Of a stretch of DNA of 64,000 nt, positions 33,651 to 43,351 are shown piece after piece. The DNA is from Planctomycetota bacterium. GTDB lineage: Bacteria > Planctomycetota > UBA1135. A model generated the notes under the pieces. The model searched no databases. It was not told the origin of the DNA and saw nothing but the letters and a program-made list of their open reading frames with translations. Numbering within the stretch: position 1 is the first letter of the stretch; every line of letters starts with the position of its first letter. The stretch spans positions 558,001 to 622,000 of the forward strand of contig QQUA01000006.1 in assembly GCA_008501825.1 (NCBI GenBank), written 5' to 3'. The translations under genes were made by a program, and so were the position numbers.

Positions 33651-34964
33651 CTAACGACTGGAACTACGTGCCGGATCTTGTTGCGGTAAAGGCCAGTCCG
33701 CATTTGGATCGTGCACGGCCGGGCTGTCGAAAACGTAAAGCCGGCCACGGAAATCGGCGATGGGTCCCAAAGTTGTGAGAACCACTTCGGTCATGTTGTC
33801 TCCGTCAATATCGCCCAAGGCGGCCATGCCCGGATTGCCTTGCACGGCGATCGGCGTGCCGGCGGTGAAGTTTCCAAGGTTGTCGATGGCGACCAATTCA
33901 GGGGAGCCGCCTACATGGAAGGTGGAAAGAACGACGTCCGGCCGACCATCTCCACTGACATCCCCAACGACCGGATCGGATAGCGAGCCGCCGATGACTA
34001 CCGGAAAGCCGGGCATTTCCACCGGCACCGCAGCTCCCATCTCGATCGCGTGCAATTCGCCGTTGTCGCCGGAAGCCACGATTTCCAGAGCACCGTCCTG
34101 ATCCAAGTCGGCCAAAGCCGGTTGTCCGAAAGGAAGGTTGGTGCCGGCACTTCCGATTAAGAAGGGAAAACCGGGTAGTTCGGTACCGTCCAGCAGGAAC
34201 ACGTGCATGCCGTCCGCATCCGGCACTACCACTTCACGAAGGCCGTTGCCGGTGAAATCCCCCAAAGAAGGTTTGCCGATGGGTTCCCGAAGCTGAACCG
34301 GCCAGCCGGCTTTCATGCCGTTGCCGTCCATGACCATAAGCAAATTTCCGGAGACTAGAACGGCCTCCACTTGACCGTCGCCGTCAAGGTCGCCGGCGGC
34401 ACCACGGGAAGGAGCGGTTTGCGTTTCTTTCAAAGCCAGCGGTTGACCCAAGGGTCCCAAGCCCACCAGGTAGTTTCGAGAGAGGCCGTTGCCATAGTGA
34501 ATGAAGCTGGTTATCACTGCGGAGCCGGTCGCTACCGGCGGCATAATGAAGGACTGGCGGCCGTGGGGATTCACCGGCCAGCCAGGCACGTCACGACCTT
34601 GAATATCCAAGGCTTCAATCGATCCACCGCCAAAAACGCCGGCCCAAACGGTGGTGAACACCAGGTCGGCACCTCCTTGAGGATCCAAGTGAGCGACGGT
34701 GACTCCATCGAAGCCGTTTCCGCCGTAATCCCGGGGCCAACCGGCTTGTTCGGAGCCGTCCTCGTGAAACAGGTGAATGATGCCGCTGCCGCCGTCTTGG
34801 CTTCGAACGATCATTTCCACCATGCCGTCACTATTGAGATCGGCGAGGTTGGCTGGGGAATAGAAACCCTGTCCGGAAAAGGACTTTGGCCAACCCGGAT
34901 GGGGTGTCAGGCCACCTTGAGGAGCGCAGGGCAAGAGAGCGAGGCTGAGCAGAGTCATCATCAT
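33651..34964 (-). CDS. Secreted VCBS/FG-GAP-like repeat protein
   Basis: 437 residues. A short signal peptide (MMMTLLSLALLPCAPQ). Repeats of the VCBS/FG-GAP type without the FG signature: LADLNSDGMVEMIVRSQDG, AGDLDGDGQVEAVLVSG, LGDFTGNGLREVVVPDADG, LADLDQDGALEIVASGDNG, VGDVSGDGRPDVVLSTF, LGDIDGDNMTEVVLTT, with GWP segments between them. It ends in ADWPLPQQDPARSS, a tail often found in such propellers, and lacks the shared C-terminal modules. Downstream of the sigma/kinase-TPR pair on the minus strand, 70 bases after the kinase stop, so possibly co-transcribed. Confidence 0.85.
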   Translation of the reverse strand: MMMTLLSLALLPCAPQGGLTPHPGWPKSFSGQGFYSPANLADLNSDGMVEMIVRSQDGGSGIIHLFHEDGSEQAGWPRDYGGNGFDGVTVAHLDPQGGADLVFTTVWAGVFGGGSIEALDIQGRDVPGWPVNPHGRQSFIMPPVATGSAVITSFIHYGNGLSRNYLVGLGPLGQPLALKETQTAPSRGAAGDLDGDGQVEAVLVSGNLLMVMDGNGMKAGWPVQLREPIGKPSLGDFTGNGLREVVVPDADGMHVFLLDGTELPGFPFLIGSAGTNLPFGQPALADLDQDGALEIVASGDNGELHAIEMGAAVPVEMPGFPVVIGGSLSDPVVGDVSGDGRPDVVLSTFHVGGSPELVAIDNLGNFTAGTPIAVQGNPGMAALGDIDGDNMTEVVLTTLGPIADFRGRLYVFDSPAVHDPNADWPLPQQDPARSSSR

Positions 34965-35034
34965 GGCTTTCCCTCAAAGAGGAAGCCGGCTCGACCGGCC
35001 CTTTTTTTCTTGGCCGCCGCAATCGGTTCGAGCT

Positions 35035-37545
35035 TTAGTTGCCCGCCAGCAAAGCCCGGAGCTCTGCGGCTCTTTGATCCAAAGCCGGCGGCGGAGAAGG
35101 ACGCCTTTCCTCCTCGGCGAGTTCGAGTTCCCGCTTCGCCTTTTCGAATTCGCCGTGTTCAATCCAAGCGAAAGCCAGGGTCAATCGAAAAAGGGCGCGA
35201 TGTTCATCCGGGGCCAGACCCACGGCGAGTTTGGCTTCGTGCAGGGCTTCCTGAAGTTCGGCCTCGGTCGCCGGGCCGCCCACCGGATGCAACAAGGACC
35301 AAGCAAAGTCATGGTGGAAGTGGGCCGCATTCGGCCGCTTTATTAGGGCTTGCCGGTAAGTCTCGCGGGAAGCGACCCGATCGCCTTTGGCCGACAACAC
35401 CCGCGCCAAACCGAGCAAGGCTTTTGCGGTGCCATAGTGTTGGGAGCCCGAATGTTTAAGGCGCAATTCATACACCCTGCGGTGAGCGGCTTCGGCTTCG
35501 TCCAGTCGTCCCATCTTGGCCATGGCTTGGGCATGGTCGTCAACCACCCGAAGGGTTCGGGGGTGGATTGGCCCCAAAACCTTTTCGTTGGCTTGCGCGC
35601 ACTCTTGCAAGTGATTTTCCGCTTCCTGCCACCTTTCCAACTTCAAATACAACAGCCCGATTTGCCACATGGTTTCCAAAGTATCGAGATGATCGGAACC
35701 CAAAATGCGCCGCTGAGCCGCCAGCGTTTCTTGATAAATCGAGTCGGATTGTCGGTCGTCTCCTAAGGCGGAAGTCGTTCGGGCAACGTCCATCCTGGCT
35801 CGAAGCGCTCGGGGGCTTTCTGCTCCTTCCAATCGGGACCAATGACCGTAGGCGCGGCGAAAAAGCTCGGCGGCTTGGTCCAGCTTGCGCCGTTGCCAAC
35901 ATGCGCTGGCCAAAGCCGACATCGTGGCCAAGGAATCGGGATGGTCTTCGCCGAAATGGCGCCGTTGGCTGGTCAGCGTACTCTCCAATTCCAATTCCGC
36001 CTCGGCGTAGTGACCCTGCAGATGAAGCAAACGGCCGCGGATGCTTCTGGCTTGCCAAACTGAAGGATGATCTTCTCCGAATTCCTGTTTTCGAAGGGCA
36101 AGGACTTCCTCGATCATGGTTTCGGCTTCCGAGTGATGGGCGAGGGAAACCAGGACTTCGGCAATGATGAGCAGGAGATCGGCTTGAAGTTCAGGTTGTT
36201 CGGCAAGTTCAGTTCGCAACGACCGAGCGGCGCCGATCAGCATTTCGGAAGGAGTGATCGGTTCGCCTCGGGCTTGCACCGGGTCCGGCATGCGAAACAG
36301 GCCGGCCAGAATCTTGGCGACTTGAGACTTGTGGGCGGCTTCTTCCACCGCGTCGTTGCGCGCCGCTCGTGCTTCCAACACCAGGGCTGACAAAAGAGGC
36401 AATGCAATGAGGGCGGACGCGGTTCCAAGCGACCACAAGGGATGACGGCGCACCCATTTCGTGGCTCGGGTCCAGGCGGTCGGTGGCCGCGCCTGGATGG
36501 TTTCATGGTTGAGGAAGCGGCGAAGATCCTCGGCCAAGGCGGCCATGGTCGAGTAACGACGCTCACGCTTTTTCTCCAAAGCCTTCAGGCAAATGATCGC
36601 CAGATCGCCAGGAACTCGAGAGCGCAAGCGGCGCGGGTCCGGCGGGTCTTCCAACAAGATTTTTTCCAGGACCTGGCGACTGGTGTCTCCCTCGAACGGT
36701 CGTTGCAGAGCCAGGGATTCATACAAGGTGGCGCCGAGGGAAAAGACGTCGGTGCGATGATCCATGCCCATGCGCCGGGAGGCGGCCTGCTCCGGACTCA
36801 TGTAATAAGGCGTGCCGGTCAGTTCGCCGCTGCGGGACAGGCCGAGGGCGTCCTGGACCATGGCCAGGCCGAAATCGGCGATCTTCGGTTGGCCGTCCGG
36901 GGCGAGGAGGATGTTGCCGGGCTTGATGTCTCGGTGAACGATGCCGGCTTCGTGGGCGGCATGAAGGGCAAGGGCCGCTTGGCGAAAAATTTCCCCGGTT
37001 TCACGGTAATGGGCTGCTCCTTGCTCTCGCGTCTCGCGGCTTTCCTCGATGCGGTCGGCCAGCGAGAAACCGCCGGCGATCAGTTCCTGGGCGATGAAGT
37101 GGAAAGATTCTGCTTCGCCGATGGCGAAGACTGAAACAATGCCAGAGTGTTGTAATCGGCCGCCGGCTTCCGCTTCGCGGCGGAAGCGATGGAGGCTATC
37201 GGGAGAAAGACCGAGATGGGGGGCGAGAATCTTCAGGGCCACCCGTCGTTTCAGCGGGATTTGTTCGGCTTCCCAAACTTCGCCCATGCCGCCGCGGCCC
37301 AATTGCCGGACCAAACGAAAATCACCGATGGTCATGCCCGCACCAGGGCGGGTGAGTTTGGGTGCCGCTTCCTGGCGCAGGGCGGCGTAATCGTCGAGAA
37401 TGCGACGCAGCTCCTCGCGATGCTGATCGGGACAGCGGGCCAGGTAGGCCTCTGGATCGGCTTCCTGGCCCCGAAGGACTTTATCTAAATAGGCGTGGAA
37501 GGCTTCTTCAGCCGGGGATCGGTTCGGGGGGGTCTCTTTTTCCAT
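35035..37545 (-). CDS. Membrane Ser/Thr protein kinase with C-terminal TPR array
   Basis: 836 residues. N-terminal helical segment (AFHAYLDKVLRGQEADPEAYL), then a complete Hanks-type kinase: GRGGMGEVWEAE, K105, H204-R-D206-IKPGN, ADFGLAM, GTPYYMSPEQA, TDVFSLGATLYESLAL. One membrane span at about 376-396 (ALIALPLLSALVLEARA). The C-terminal half has tetratricopeptide repeats of the kinesin-light-chain style, with FGEDHPSV, FGEDHPDSLATM, LGSDHLDTLETM and LGPIHPRTLRV linking helices. It starts 44 bases after a sigma gene on the same strand, forming an operon. Likely a receptor kinase whose TPR part senses or scaffolds a partner. Confidence 0.92.
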   Translation of the reverse strand: MEKETPPNRSPAEEAFHAYLDKVLRGQEADPEAYLARCPDQHREELRRILDDYAALRQEAAPKLTRPGAGMTIGDFRLVRQLGRGGMGEVWEAEQIPLKRRVALKILAPHLGLSPDSLHRFRREAEAGGRLQHSGIVSVFAIGEAESFHFIAQELIAGGFSLADRIEESRETREQGAAHYRETGEIFRQAALALHAAHEAGIVHRDIKPGNILLAPDGQPKIADFGLAMVQDALGLSRSGELTGTPYYMSPEQAASRRMGMDHRTDVFSLGATLYESLALQRPFEGDTSRQVLEKILLEDPPDPRRLRSRVPGDLAIICLKALEKKRERRYSTMAALAEDLRRFLNHETIQARPPTAWTRATKWVRRHPLWSLGTASALIALPLLSALVLEARAARNDAVEEAAHKSQVAKILAGLFRMPDPVQARGEPITPSEMLIGAARSLRTELAEQPELQADLLLIIAEVLVSLAHHSEAETMIEEVLALRKQEFGEDHPSVWQARSIRGRLLHLQGHYAEAELELESTLTSQRRHFGEDHPDSLATMSALASACWQRRKLDQAAELFRRAYGHWSRLEGAESPRALRARMDVARTTSALGDDRQSDSIYQETLAAQRRILGSDHLDTLETMWQIGLLYLKLERWQEAENHLQECAQANEKVLGPIHPRTLRVVDDHAQAMAKMGRLDEAEAAHRRVYELRLKHSGSQHYGTAKALLGLARVLSAKGDRVASRETYRQALIKRPNAAHFHHDFAWSLLHPVGGPATEAELQEALHEAKLAVGLAPDEHRALFRLTLAFAWIEHGEFEKAKRELELAEEERRPSPPPALDQRAAELRALLAGN

Positions 37546-37589
37546 CCGGTGGGAGTCGCCCGGCAGCCTCCTTCGGGGCCGGTTCCGCC

Positions 37590-38312
37590 TCAGGCGTCGG
37601 GTGACGGCCGCAGCAATCGACTTGCCCGTCGGATGGCTCTTTGCAGGGCTTTGCGAGCCTGATTCTCGCCTAATCCGAGGCTATTTGCGACTTCGACGTG
37701 GTTTTCACCCCGCAAATGCCGGCGCAGGATTTCCCGATCCCGCTCCGGTAGCCGGGCCAAAGCGAGAATGAGCAGTTCTTGCTCCTCCCTGGATCCGACC
37801 AAGGTGGCAGGGGACGGGCCCGGAGCAGGAGCCCCGAGTTCCTCCGGTTGTTCTTCGACTCGCCGGCCCTCGCTGCGCTTGGCCCGGTGCAGGCGCCGAT
37901 CATGATCGGAAGCCTTCCAGCGCAGCCGTTGGCGAAGATAAGCCCGGAAGGCGTCCCGGCTTTCGAAGCGAAGCTTGGTCAACTCGGTCCAGATGTCTCC
38001 GAGCACCGACTGGACCAAATCGCCGGTTTCAAGGAAGCGCTGCAAGCCCGGCCGAAGGGCAAATTGCCCGGCCCGGTGGAGATCCTGGAGGAAGAAAGAC
38101 AGGAATTCGTCGGCCAGGGCTCGGTTCTTCGGAGCCAGGCGGTGCAGCTCGGTGAGGACGGCGTCCTCCAAGTCTTTGCCTTGACGGAGGTGATGAAGGA
38201 TCAAGGCTTGAGTTTCCGGCGCGGCTGCCGCTTCCTCGCTCGCCGGCCCGAGATGGGTTTGGCAAAAGGCGCGGACTTGTTCGGAAACCCGGGTCGCTTG
38301 TTCGGTGGACAT
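37590..38312 (-). CDS. ECF-type sigma factor paired with the kinase-TPR gene
   Basis: 240 residues, longer than a usual ECF sigma because of an N-terminal extension (1-70). Region 2 is visible as LVQSVLGDIWTELTKLRFES and FRAYLRQRLRWKASDHDRR; region 4 as LARLPERDREILRRHLRGENHVEVANSLGLGENQ (shortened) and KALQRAIRRASRLL. It is the first gene of an operon with the kinase-TPR gene 44 bases downstream. The extension may be where the kinase acts; that is inference. Confidence 0.87.
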   Translation of the reverse strand: MSTEQATRVSEQVRAFCQTHLGPASEEAAAAPETQALILHHLRQGKDLEDAVLTELHRLAPKNRALADEFLSFFLQDLHRAGQFALRPGLQRFLETGDLVQSVLGDIWTELTKLRFESRDAFRAYLRQRLRWKASDHDRRLHRAKRSEGRRVEEQPEELGAPAPGPSPATLVGSREEQELLILALARLPERDREILRRHLRGENHVEVANSLGLGENQARKALQRAIRRASRLLRPSPDA

Positions 38313-38526
38313 TGGGCTCTCTCAGAAGGGTGGGTCCAAGATAGGGGAGGTGAGGGACAGTTCTGGAAAAGCCTTTCTCGGTTGCTTTGGCCTTGATTTT
38401 GACCAATTCCTAAACGGTTTTGCTGTGTTTTTGGGCAGGGTTTTTGGGCTGGCGAAGAGCGTTTGCCGGAGGCGACATTACCTTCAGGGCTTCTCAAGTG
38501 CCGCAACCCCCGTTGAAGAATAGATC

Positions 38527-39255
38527 GTGGACTGGCTGACCGACCCTTCCATTTGGGCATCTCTGGCGACCCTCACCCTCCTGGAGGTGGTGTTGGGGAT
38601 CGACAACGTGGTATTCATCTCGATCCTCTCGAACAAGCTTCCGGAGGAGCAGCGCAAGCGGGCTCGGATGATCGGTCTGGGGATCGCCATGTTGGCGCGG
38701 GTGCTTTTGCTGCTGTCGCTGTCCTGGGTCATGGGTTTGACCAAACCCCTGTTCACCCTTGGCTTCGGCCTGGATCACGCCGTATCGGGGCGGGACCTGA
38801 TCTTGCTGGGCGGAGGTTTGTTCTTGCTCGGCAAATCGACTATGGAAATCCACGGCAAGATCGAAGGGAAAGCCCATGACCAGCAGGAACTTGCCGTGGT
38901 CAGTTTCCGGTCGGTCATCATTCAAATCCTGATCTTGGACTTGGTGTTTTCACTGGATTCGGTGATTACCGCCATCGGCATGGCCGACGTAGTGCCGGTC
39001 ATGATTGCTGCGATCGTCATTGCCGTGATCGTAATGATGTTGGCAGCGGAAAGGATCAGCGCCTTTTTGGAGAAGCATCCGACCTTGGTGGTGCTGGCCC
39101 TTTCCTTCCTGCTTTTAATCGGATTTACTTTGGTGGCCGAGGGCCTCCATCTGCACGTACCCAAGGGTTACATTTACTTTGCCATGACCTTTTCGGTGCT
39201 GGTGGAAGCCCTGAATTTGCGCATGCGTGCCAGGTCGAACAAGTCGAAGGCGTAG
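38527..39255 (+). CDS. TerC-family integral membrane protein
   Basis: 242 residues with a GTG start. About seven membrane helices. The family signatures with in-membrane Asp residues are clear: TLLEVVLGIDNVVFISIL near the N-terminus and ILDLVFSLDSVITAIGMA in the middle. TerC-family proteins (Alx, YkoY/YceF type) are linked to manganese or calcium export during membrane protein metalation and to tellurite resistance. It stands alone between minus-strand genes. I looked for the yybP-ykoY manganese riboswitch upstream and did not find its conserved core. Confidence 0.92.
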   Translation: MDWLTDPSIWASLATLTLLEVVLGIDNVVFISILSNKLPEEQRKRARMIGLGIAMLARVLLLLSLSWVMGLTKPLFTLGFGLDHAVSGRDLILLGGGLFLLGKSTMEIHGKIEGKAHDQQELAVVSFRSVIIQILILDLVFSLDSVITAIGMADVVPVMIAAIVIAVIVMMLAAERISAFLEKHPTLVVLALSFLLLIGFTLVAEGLHLHVPKGYIYFAMTFSVLVEALNLRMRARSNKSKA

Positions 39256-39276
39256 CTGCGGCGAGGTTTCGATCTC

Positions 39277-40869
39277 TTATTGAATGAGGGTTTGGACCAC
39301 GGGGCTGACCTTCCGGTCTTGGATCGCTTGGAACCAGACTTGATGAGGAGAAGCCACCGCCGGCATGGTCAGGGTCCAGGTGATGTCCCCGTTACTGTCC
39401 GTCAAACCGCTGGCGATTGGATTGGTGTATCCCCCTTGCTGACCGGGAGGACAAAGGTCGAGGACCACGTGAAGCTGCGGCACGGAGAAAGTGCAGTTTC
39501 CGCCGGTGGTGGAGTAAACCAACCAAGTCGATTCAAGTGGCGAGCCATTGGAAACCTGAAACTGGGCCGGCTGGTTTTGTAGCAAGGGGCTGGGAGAAAT
39601 CTGCAAGCTAAGCGGCGGCGGGGTGAGGTCAAAGATGTAAGCCGAGCCCGAATTCAAGCCTTGGTCGTCGTCCCAGGCCGCCCCGATGAGAGCCATGTTG
39701 CCACTTAAGGCAAGTCTGACGCCGAAGTTATCTCCTTCCGCTCCATCGGAAGGAAGCAGCTTTTGTTCTCGCCCCCAGTTCAGTCCGTTAAAGTAATAGG
39801 CATAGGCGGCGCCGGAACTGTTTCCTAAGGCATCGCTTTGATATGCGCCGGCCAAGAGAGTGTTTCCTGAAATCGCTACGGCGTGACCGAATGTGTCGCC
39901 GACGGCAGCATCTGAAAGGTGAATTTCCGTTTCTTGATACCAAGAGTAGTTTTCGTAACGGAACAAGTAAACTGAGCCGGAACTTTGAAAAATGTCGCTG
40001 TCGTACATGGAACCAACGGCCGCCCATTCACCGGATAGGGAGACCGATTGACCGAATTGGTCGTGGAGCATGACGCCGGTTCCAAGCAACTCCTGCTCTT
40101 CTTGCCAATCTTGTCCCTGAAAGCGGAATACATAGGATGTTCCCGCCATCGTGTCTTTGTAAGGGGCGCCGATGAGGATGGCATCGCCTGAGATGGAAAC
40201 CGAATATCCGAATTGGTCGCCTGCGCTGACGTTGAAGGCGATCAGCTTTTGTTTTTCGATCCAGTCATTGCCCTCGTATTGATAAACATAGGCGGCTCCC
40301 GTGATATCCCCGGAACCATTCTCAGCGGAATGGGAACCTACGACGATGGTATCCCCGGATATGGAAACGGAGAATCCAAATTTATCGCCGCCGTAGCCGG
40401 TTGACCGTGAGAGCTTTTGGTGAAGAGTCCAACTTCCGTTGATCATTCTGTAAACATAAGCCGACCCCGGCAGTGGTGAAAAGTCCCCCTGCGGGGCTCC
40501 AACAACGGCCCATTCACCGGATTCGGAGATATCGATTGACCAGCCGAACCAATCCAGATCCGAACTTGGAATAGACAACAATTGCTGGCTTTGGATCCAG
40601 TTTCCTCCGGATTCGTGGAAGGCGAAAATCGAGCCTTGTTGGTAACCGGCTCCATGGTTCCAGGGCGCACCGACGAGGCTTGATCCCTGCGAATCCACGG
40701 CGACGCCGAATCCGAAAAGAAATCCGTCTCCCCCATTGTTGGGTAAAAGTTTTGCCTTCTCGGTCCATTGGCCGGCGGCGTCACCGCTCATCATTCCCCA
40801 AAGAGGAATGAGGAGGATGGCGGGTAGGATCAGATTTGAAATGCTCATTCCACTGCGGTTTCGGTCCAT
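39277..40869 (-). CDS. Secreted FG-GAP-type repeat protein with shared C-terminal module
   Basis: About 530 residues from ATG at 40869 (MDRNRSGMSISNLILPAILLIPLW, signal peptide); ATG at 40848 is also possible. Seven repeats of ~52 residues have a pattern of the type D-x-F-G-x-x-V-S-I-S-G-D-x-x-(I/V)-V-G, then S-A-Y-V-Y/F and W-x-x-x-x-K-L (GDKFGFSVSISGDTIVVG, GDQFGYSVSISGDAILIG, HDQFGQSVSLSGEWAAVG, GDTFGHAVAISGNTLLAG). The C-terminal ~105 residues are the shared module in divergent form (STWLVYSTTGG ... HQVWFQAIQD). Divergent from the RND efflux operon. Expected extracellular. Confidence 0.86.
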   Translation of the reverse strand: MDRNRSGMSISNLILPAILLIPLWGMMSGDAAGQWTEKAKLLPNNGGDGFLFGFGVAVDSQGSSLVGAPWNHGAGYQQGSIFAFHESGGNWIQSQQLLSIPSSDLDWFGWSIDISESGEWAVVGAPQGDFSPLPGSAYVYRMINGSWTLHQKLSRSTGYGGDKFGFSVSISGDTIVVGSHSAENGSGDITGAAYVYQYEGNDWIEKQKLIAFNVSAGDQFGYSVSISGDAILIGAPYKDTMAGTSYVFRFQGQDWQEEQELLGTGVMLHDQFGQSVSLSGEWAAVGSMYDSDIFQSSGSVYLFRYENYSWYQETEIHLSDAAVGDTFGHAVAISGNTLLAGAYQSDALGNSSGAAYAYYFNGLNWGREQKLLPSDGAEGDNFGVRLALSGNMALIGAAWDDDQGLNSGSAYIFDLTPPPLSLQISPSPLLQNQPAQFQVSNGSPLESTWLVYSTTGGNCTFSVPQLHVVLDLCPPGQQGGYTNPIASGLTDSNGDITWTLTMPAVASPHQVWFQAIQDRKVSPVVQTLIQ

Positions 40870-41047
40870 GGTTTTTCTCTTGGTCTGAAAGAGGGATGAA
40901 GGTAAGTCATAGAGAAGAACGCCGAAACCTCGGAAGGCGAACAAGAAATAGACCAATGGTCTACTTTGGCCGATGAGCCTTCCTCGGATCGGGAGGAAAT
41001 GGTAGCCTCCTCAGAGCCAGGGATTCTTTTTCCTGTCCCATCAGTCC

Positions 41048-41479
41048 ATGAACCAGCCGATGCCTCGTCAGGAGCGAAGGAGGATGATTCCTCTGGTGCT
41101 GATGCTGCTTGCTTTGGGACTGCGTTCGCTATTTGTTCCGATTCACCTGGCGGAAGAAGAGCATGTAGGTATCGGGGGAAGCGGGCATCCTCACTCCCAT
41201 GGTTTGGTTGAGGAGGAACATGTTGCCGGTGATCATCACCACCATGATCATGACGATGGCCACCAACCCCATCCCGAGACCGATCACACGAGTGAGTTGA
41301 TCGTCGAGAGGGCGCCGTCTCCTCCGGTATGGGTAGATCCACCCGAATTGCCCAGTAGCGATCCTTGGTTTTATGCAGCGCGGGATACTTTTTCCACCAT
41401 TGAACCACCGGAGATACGGCCACCACAAACCCGGCCACGACCGGCATCGCCTTCCCGCGGTCCTCCCGCGGCAGCTTGA
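41048..41479 (+). CDS. His-rich exported protein of a metal-efflux operon
   Basis: 143 residues. A hydrophobic N-terminal helix (MIPLVLMLLALGLRSLFVPIHL) is followed by a histidine cluster (HPHSHG, DHHHHDHDDGHQPHPETDH) and a proline-rich tail ending in RGPPAAA. Small His-rich proteins of this build commonly precede heavy-metal RND operons and are thought to bind metal at the membrane. It lies 119 bases ahead of the adaptor gene on the same strand. The start is uncertain: an AGGAGG directly abuts a later ATG at 41084, too close to be a normal ribosome site. Confidence 0.72.
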   Translation: MNQPMPRQERRRMIPLVLMLLALGLRSLFVPIHLAEEEHVGIGGSGHPHSHGLVEEEHVAGDHHHHDHDDGHQPHPETDHTSELIVERAPSPPVWVDPPELPSSDPWFYAARDTFSTIEPPEIRPPQTRPRPASPSRGPPAAA

Positions 41480-41597
41480 TCGGAGTTGAGCGCCCATCCC
41501 TTTGGATAGGTGCGGCATGGTGCATGTCCATTGAACCGGAACGTGCGTCCATTTTCCCCGTTCAGAATCGCTGCAATCCTAAAAGAGGACCTTCCCC

Positions 41598-43334
41598 ATG
41601 TTGCCTTCCAAGCGCCGGCCGATCCCCGGTGATTCCGCCGCATGGTGCGCTTTGTTGCTGCTGGCAATTTCGTGCGCACCTCATTCTCATCCTTCGCATT
41701 CAAGCGCATCAGTAAACCAAGAACGGGACGACGGACCGGAACCGGTGGCCGTTACCGTTTTTACCGAGCAAGTCGAATTGTTCATGGAATATCCCCGACT
41801 TGTTCCCGGGTTAGAAGCGCGCTTTCTGGCTCACCTAACTGTGTTGGCTACCGGTGAACCAGTGCGTAGCGGTCAACTTCAATTGGAGGTTTCTTTAGAC
41901 TCTGAGACTGAGCTGATCTTTCAGGCGGAACAGCCGACCCGGGACGGCCTCTTTATTCCAATTGGAACATTCGATCGGCCCGGGCGATACGAGGCGAGGA
42001 TCATCGTCAACAGCGAGCAAGTGCGGGAAACAATTTTCTTGCAGCCTTTCGTTGTCCATCCGGATATGGAGAGCGCTCACCTGGCTGCAGAAGCTGATGT
42101 AGATGAGGACTTGAAGGACGTCGTCCCTTTCTTATTGGAGCAACAGTGGAAAATCGGCTTGCTCCTGGAAAGCGTTGAGCGGCGAACCTTGAGCCGGCGT
42201 CTTCAAGTGCCGGGGGAAATCCAGGCTCCCCAACCGGCAACAGCCATCGTGAGCGCGCCCTTGGCCGGACGCCTTTTGCCGCCGGAAGAGGGAGAATTGC
42301 CGTTTCTTGGCCAACGCGTTCAGAAGGGGCAAGTGCTCGCCTTCCTCGAGCCGCCCTTGACCGTATCGGACATGGCGCAACGAGTCGCTAATGAAACCGA
42401 TCACAGCACTCTGGAGATGGAGCTTCTGCTGCGGGAATACGATCTTCAGGCGAAGCTTCTTGAACTTGAGCAGACTCTCCATCAAGCGCAGGCACGGCTA
42501 GAATTTTCGCGTCTGGCTCTCGCTCGAATCGAAAGCTTGCGCAAGCATGATTTGGGAACCGAAGCTGAGTTGGAAGCCGCCCGGAGAGATTTGGAAATTG
42601 CCCGGAGGGAAGGCGAAGGGGCTCAAATCCTCCTTGAATCATTCGCTCAGGCGAAGGTGCGCTTGCAAAAAATCCAGGCCCGAGCTGCAACCGCTCGAGG
42701 AATGAACCAGGCGAAAGCCGGATTGCGCTATCCGCTGGTGGCTCCGATCGAGGGAGAAATCGTAGAAGCTGGAAAGGTCGAAGGGGAGTTCATGGAAAGC
42801 CAGGGACCGATCTATCGACTGGTGAATTTGAATCGAGTTTGGGTTGCGGCGCATCTTTCTGAATTCGATCTTGCCGGCGTCGAAGCGGAACCGGGAGCCC
42901 TTCTGCAGTTTGCCGCCTATCCCGATCGAAGCTTTGACGTCCTTAGGGAATTGGAAGGTCGCGTGGTAAATTTTGGCCGTTTAGTCGACCCGGAAACTCG
43001 GACCGTTTCCCTGCTTTATGAAATCTCAAACCCGGACGACCGGTTTCGAGTCGGGATGTTCGTGGACGTATTTCTAGAGATCGGTCGCGCCGTGGATGCC
43101 GTGGCCATTCCTGAGGAAGCCATCGTGATGGACAACGGGCGACCGGTGGCCTTCGCCTTGCTCCATGGGGAAGCTTTTCAGAAGCGGTTCCTTGAACTCG
43201 GGATTCGCGATGGCCGATTTGTGGAAGTTCTTTCCGGCCTGGAGCCGGGCGACCGCGTTGCGACTAAGGGAGCTTACTTGGTGAAGCTGGCTTCAGCCTC
43301 ACCTACTTCTTTTGGCGAAGGGCACGCCCACTAA
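41598..43334 (+). CDS. Heavy-metal RND efflux periplasmic adaptor (HlyD/CusB-like lipoprotein)
   Basis: 578 residues, longer than most adaptors. Lipobox L-A-I-S-C with HSHPSHSS just after it, so the mature N-terminus is itself His-rich. Residues ~45-150 form an additional beta domain. The adaptor proper follows: SAPLAGRLL lipoyl strand, a long coiled-coil hairpin (~265-365), the second lipoyl half (YPLVAPIEGEIVEAGKVEGEFM), a beta-barrel (NRVWVAAHLSEFDLAGVEAEPG) and a membrane-proximal domain (VAIPEEAIVMDNG, LGIRDGRFVEVLSGLEPGD). It ends in GEGHAH. It bridges the pump and the outer-membrane channel. Followed by the pump gene after 17 bases. Confidence 0.92.
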   Translation: MLPSKRRPIPGDSAAWCALLLLAISCAPHSHPSHSSASVNQERDDGPEPVAVTVFTEQVELFMEYPRLVPGLEARFLAHLTVLATGEPVRSGQLQLEVSLDSETELIFQAEQPTRDGLFIPIGTFDRPGRYEARIIVNSEQVRETIFLQPFVVHPDMESAHLAAEADVDEDLKDVVPFLLEQQWKIGLLLESVERRTLSRRLQVPGEIQAPQPATAIVSAPLAGRLLPPEEGELPFLGQRVQKGQVLAFLEPPLTVSDMAQRVANETDHSTLEMELLLREYDLQAKLLELEQTLHQAQARLEFSRLALARIESLRKHDLGTEAELEAARRDLEIARREGEGAQILLESFAQAKVRLQKIQARAATARGMNQAKAGLRYPLVAPIEGEIVEAGKVEGEFMESQGPIYRLVNLNRVWVAAHLSEFDLAGVEAEPGALLQFAAYPDRSFDVLRELEGRVVNFGRLVDPETRTVSLLYEISNPDDRFRVGMFVDVFLEIGRAVDAVAIPEEAIVMDNGRPVAFALLHGEAFQKRFLELGIRDGRFVEVLSGLEPGDRVATKGAYLVKLASASPTSFGEGHAH

Positions 43335-43351
43335 TTTCGGGAGACAGACGA

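Noticed and set aside
38313..38526. Possible manganese (yybP-ykoY) riboswitch upstream of the TerC-family gene
   Set aside because: TerC genes often have one, but I could not find the conserved core of that RNA in these 214 bases.
41129..41518. Minus-strand frame with hydrophobic helices opposite the His-rich protein
   Set aside because: The plus-strand reading gives the His-rich efflux-operon protein with the expected architecture; the other is its shadow.
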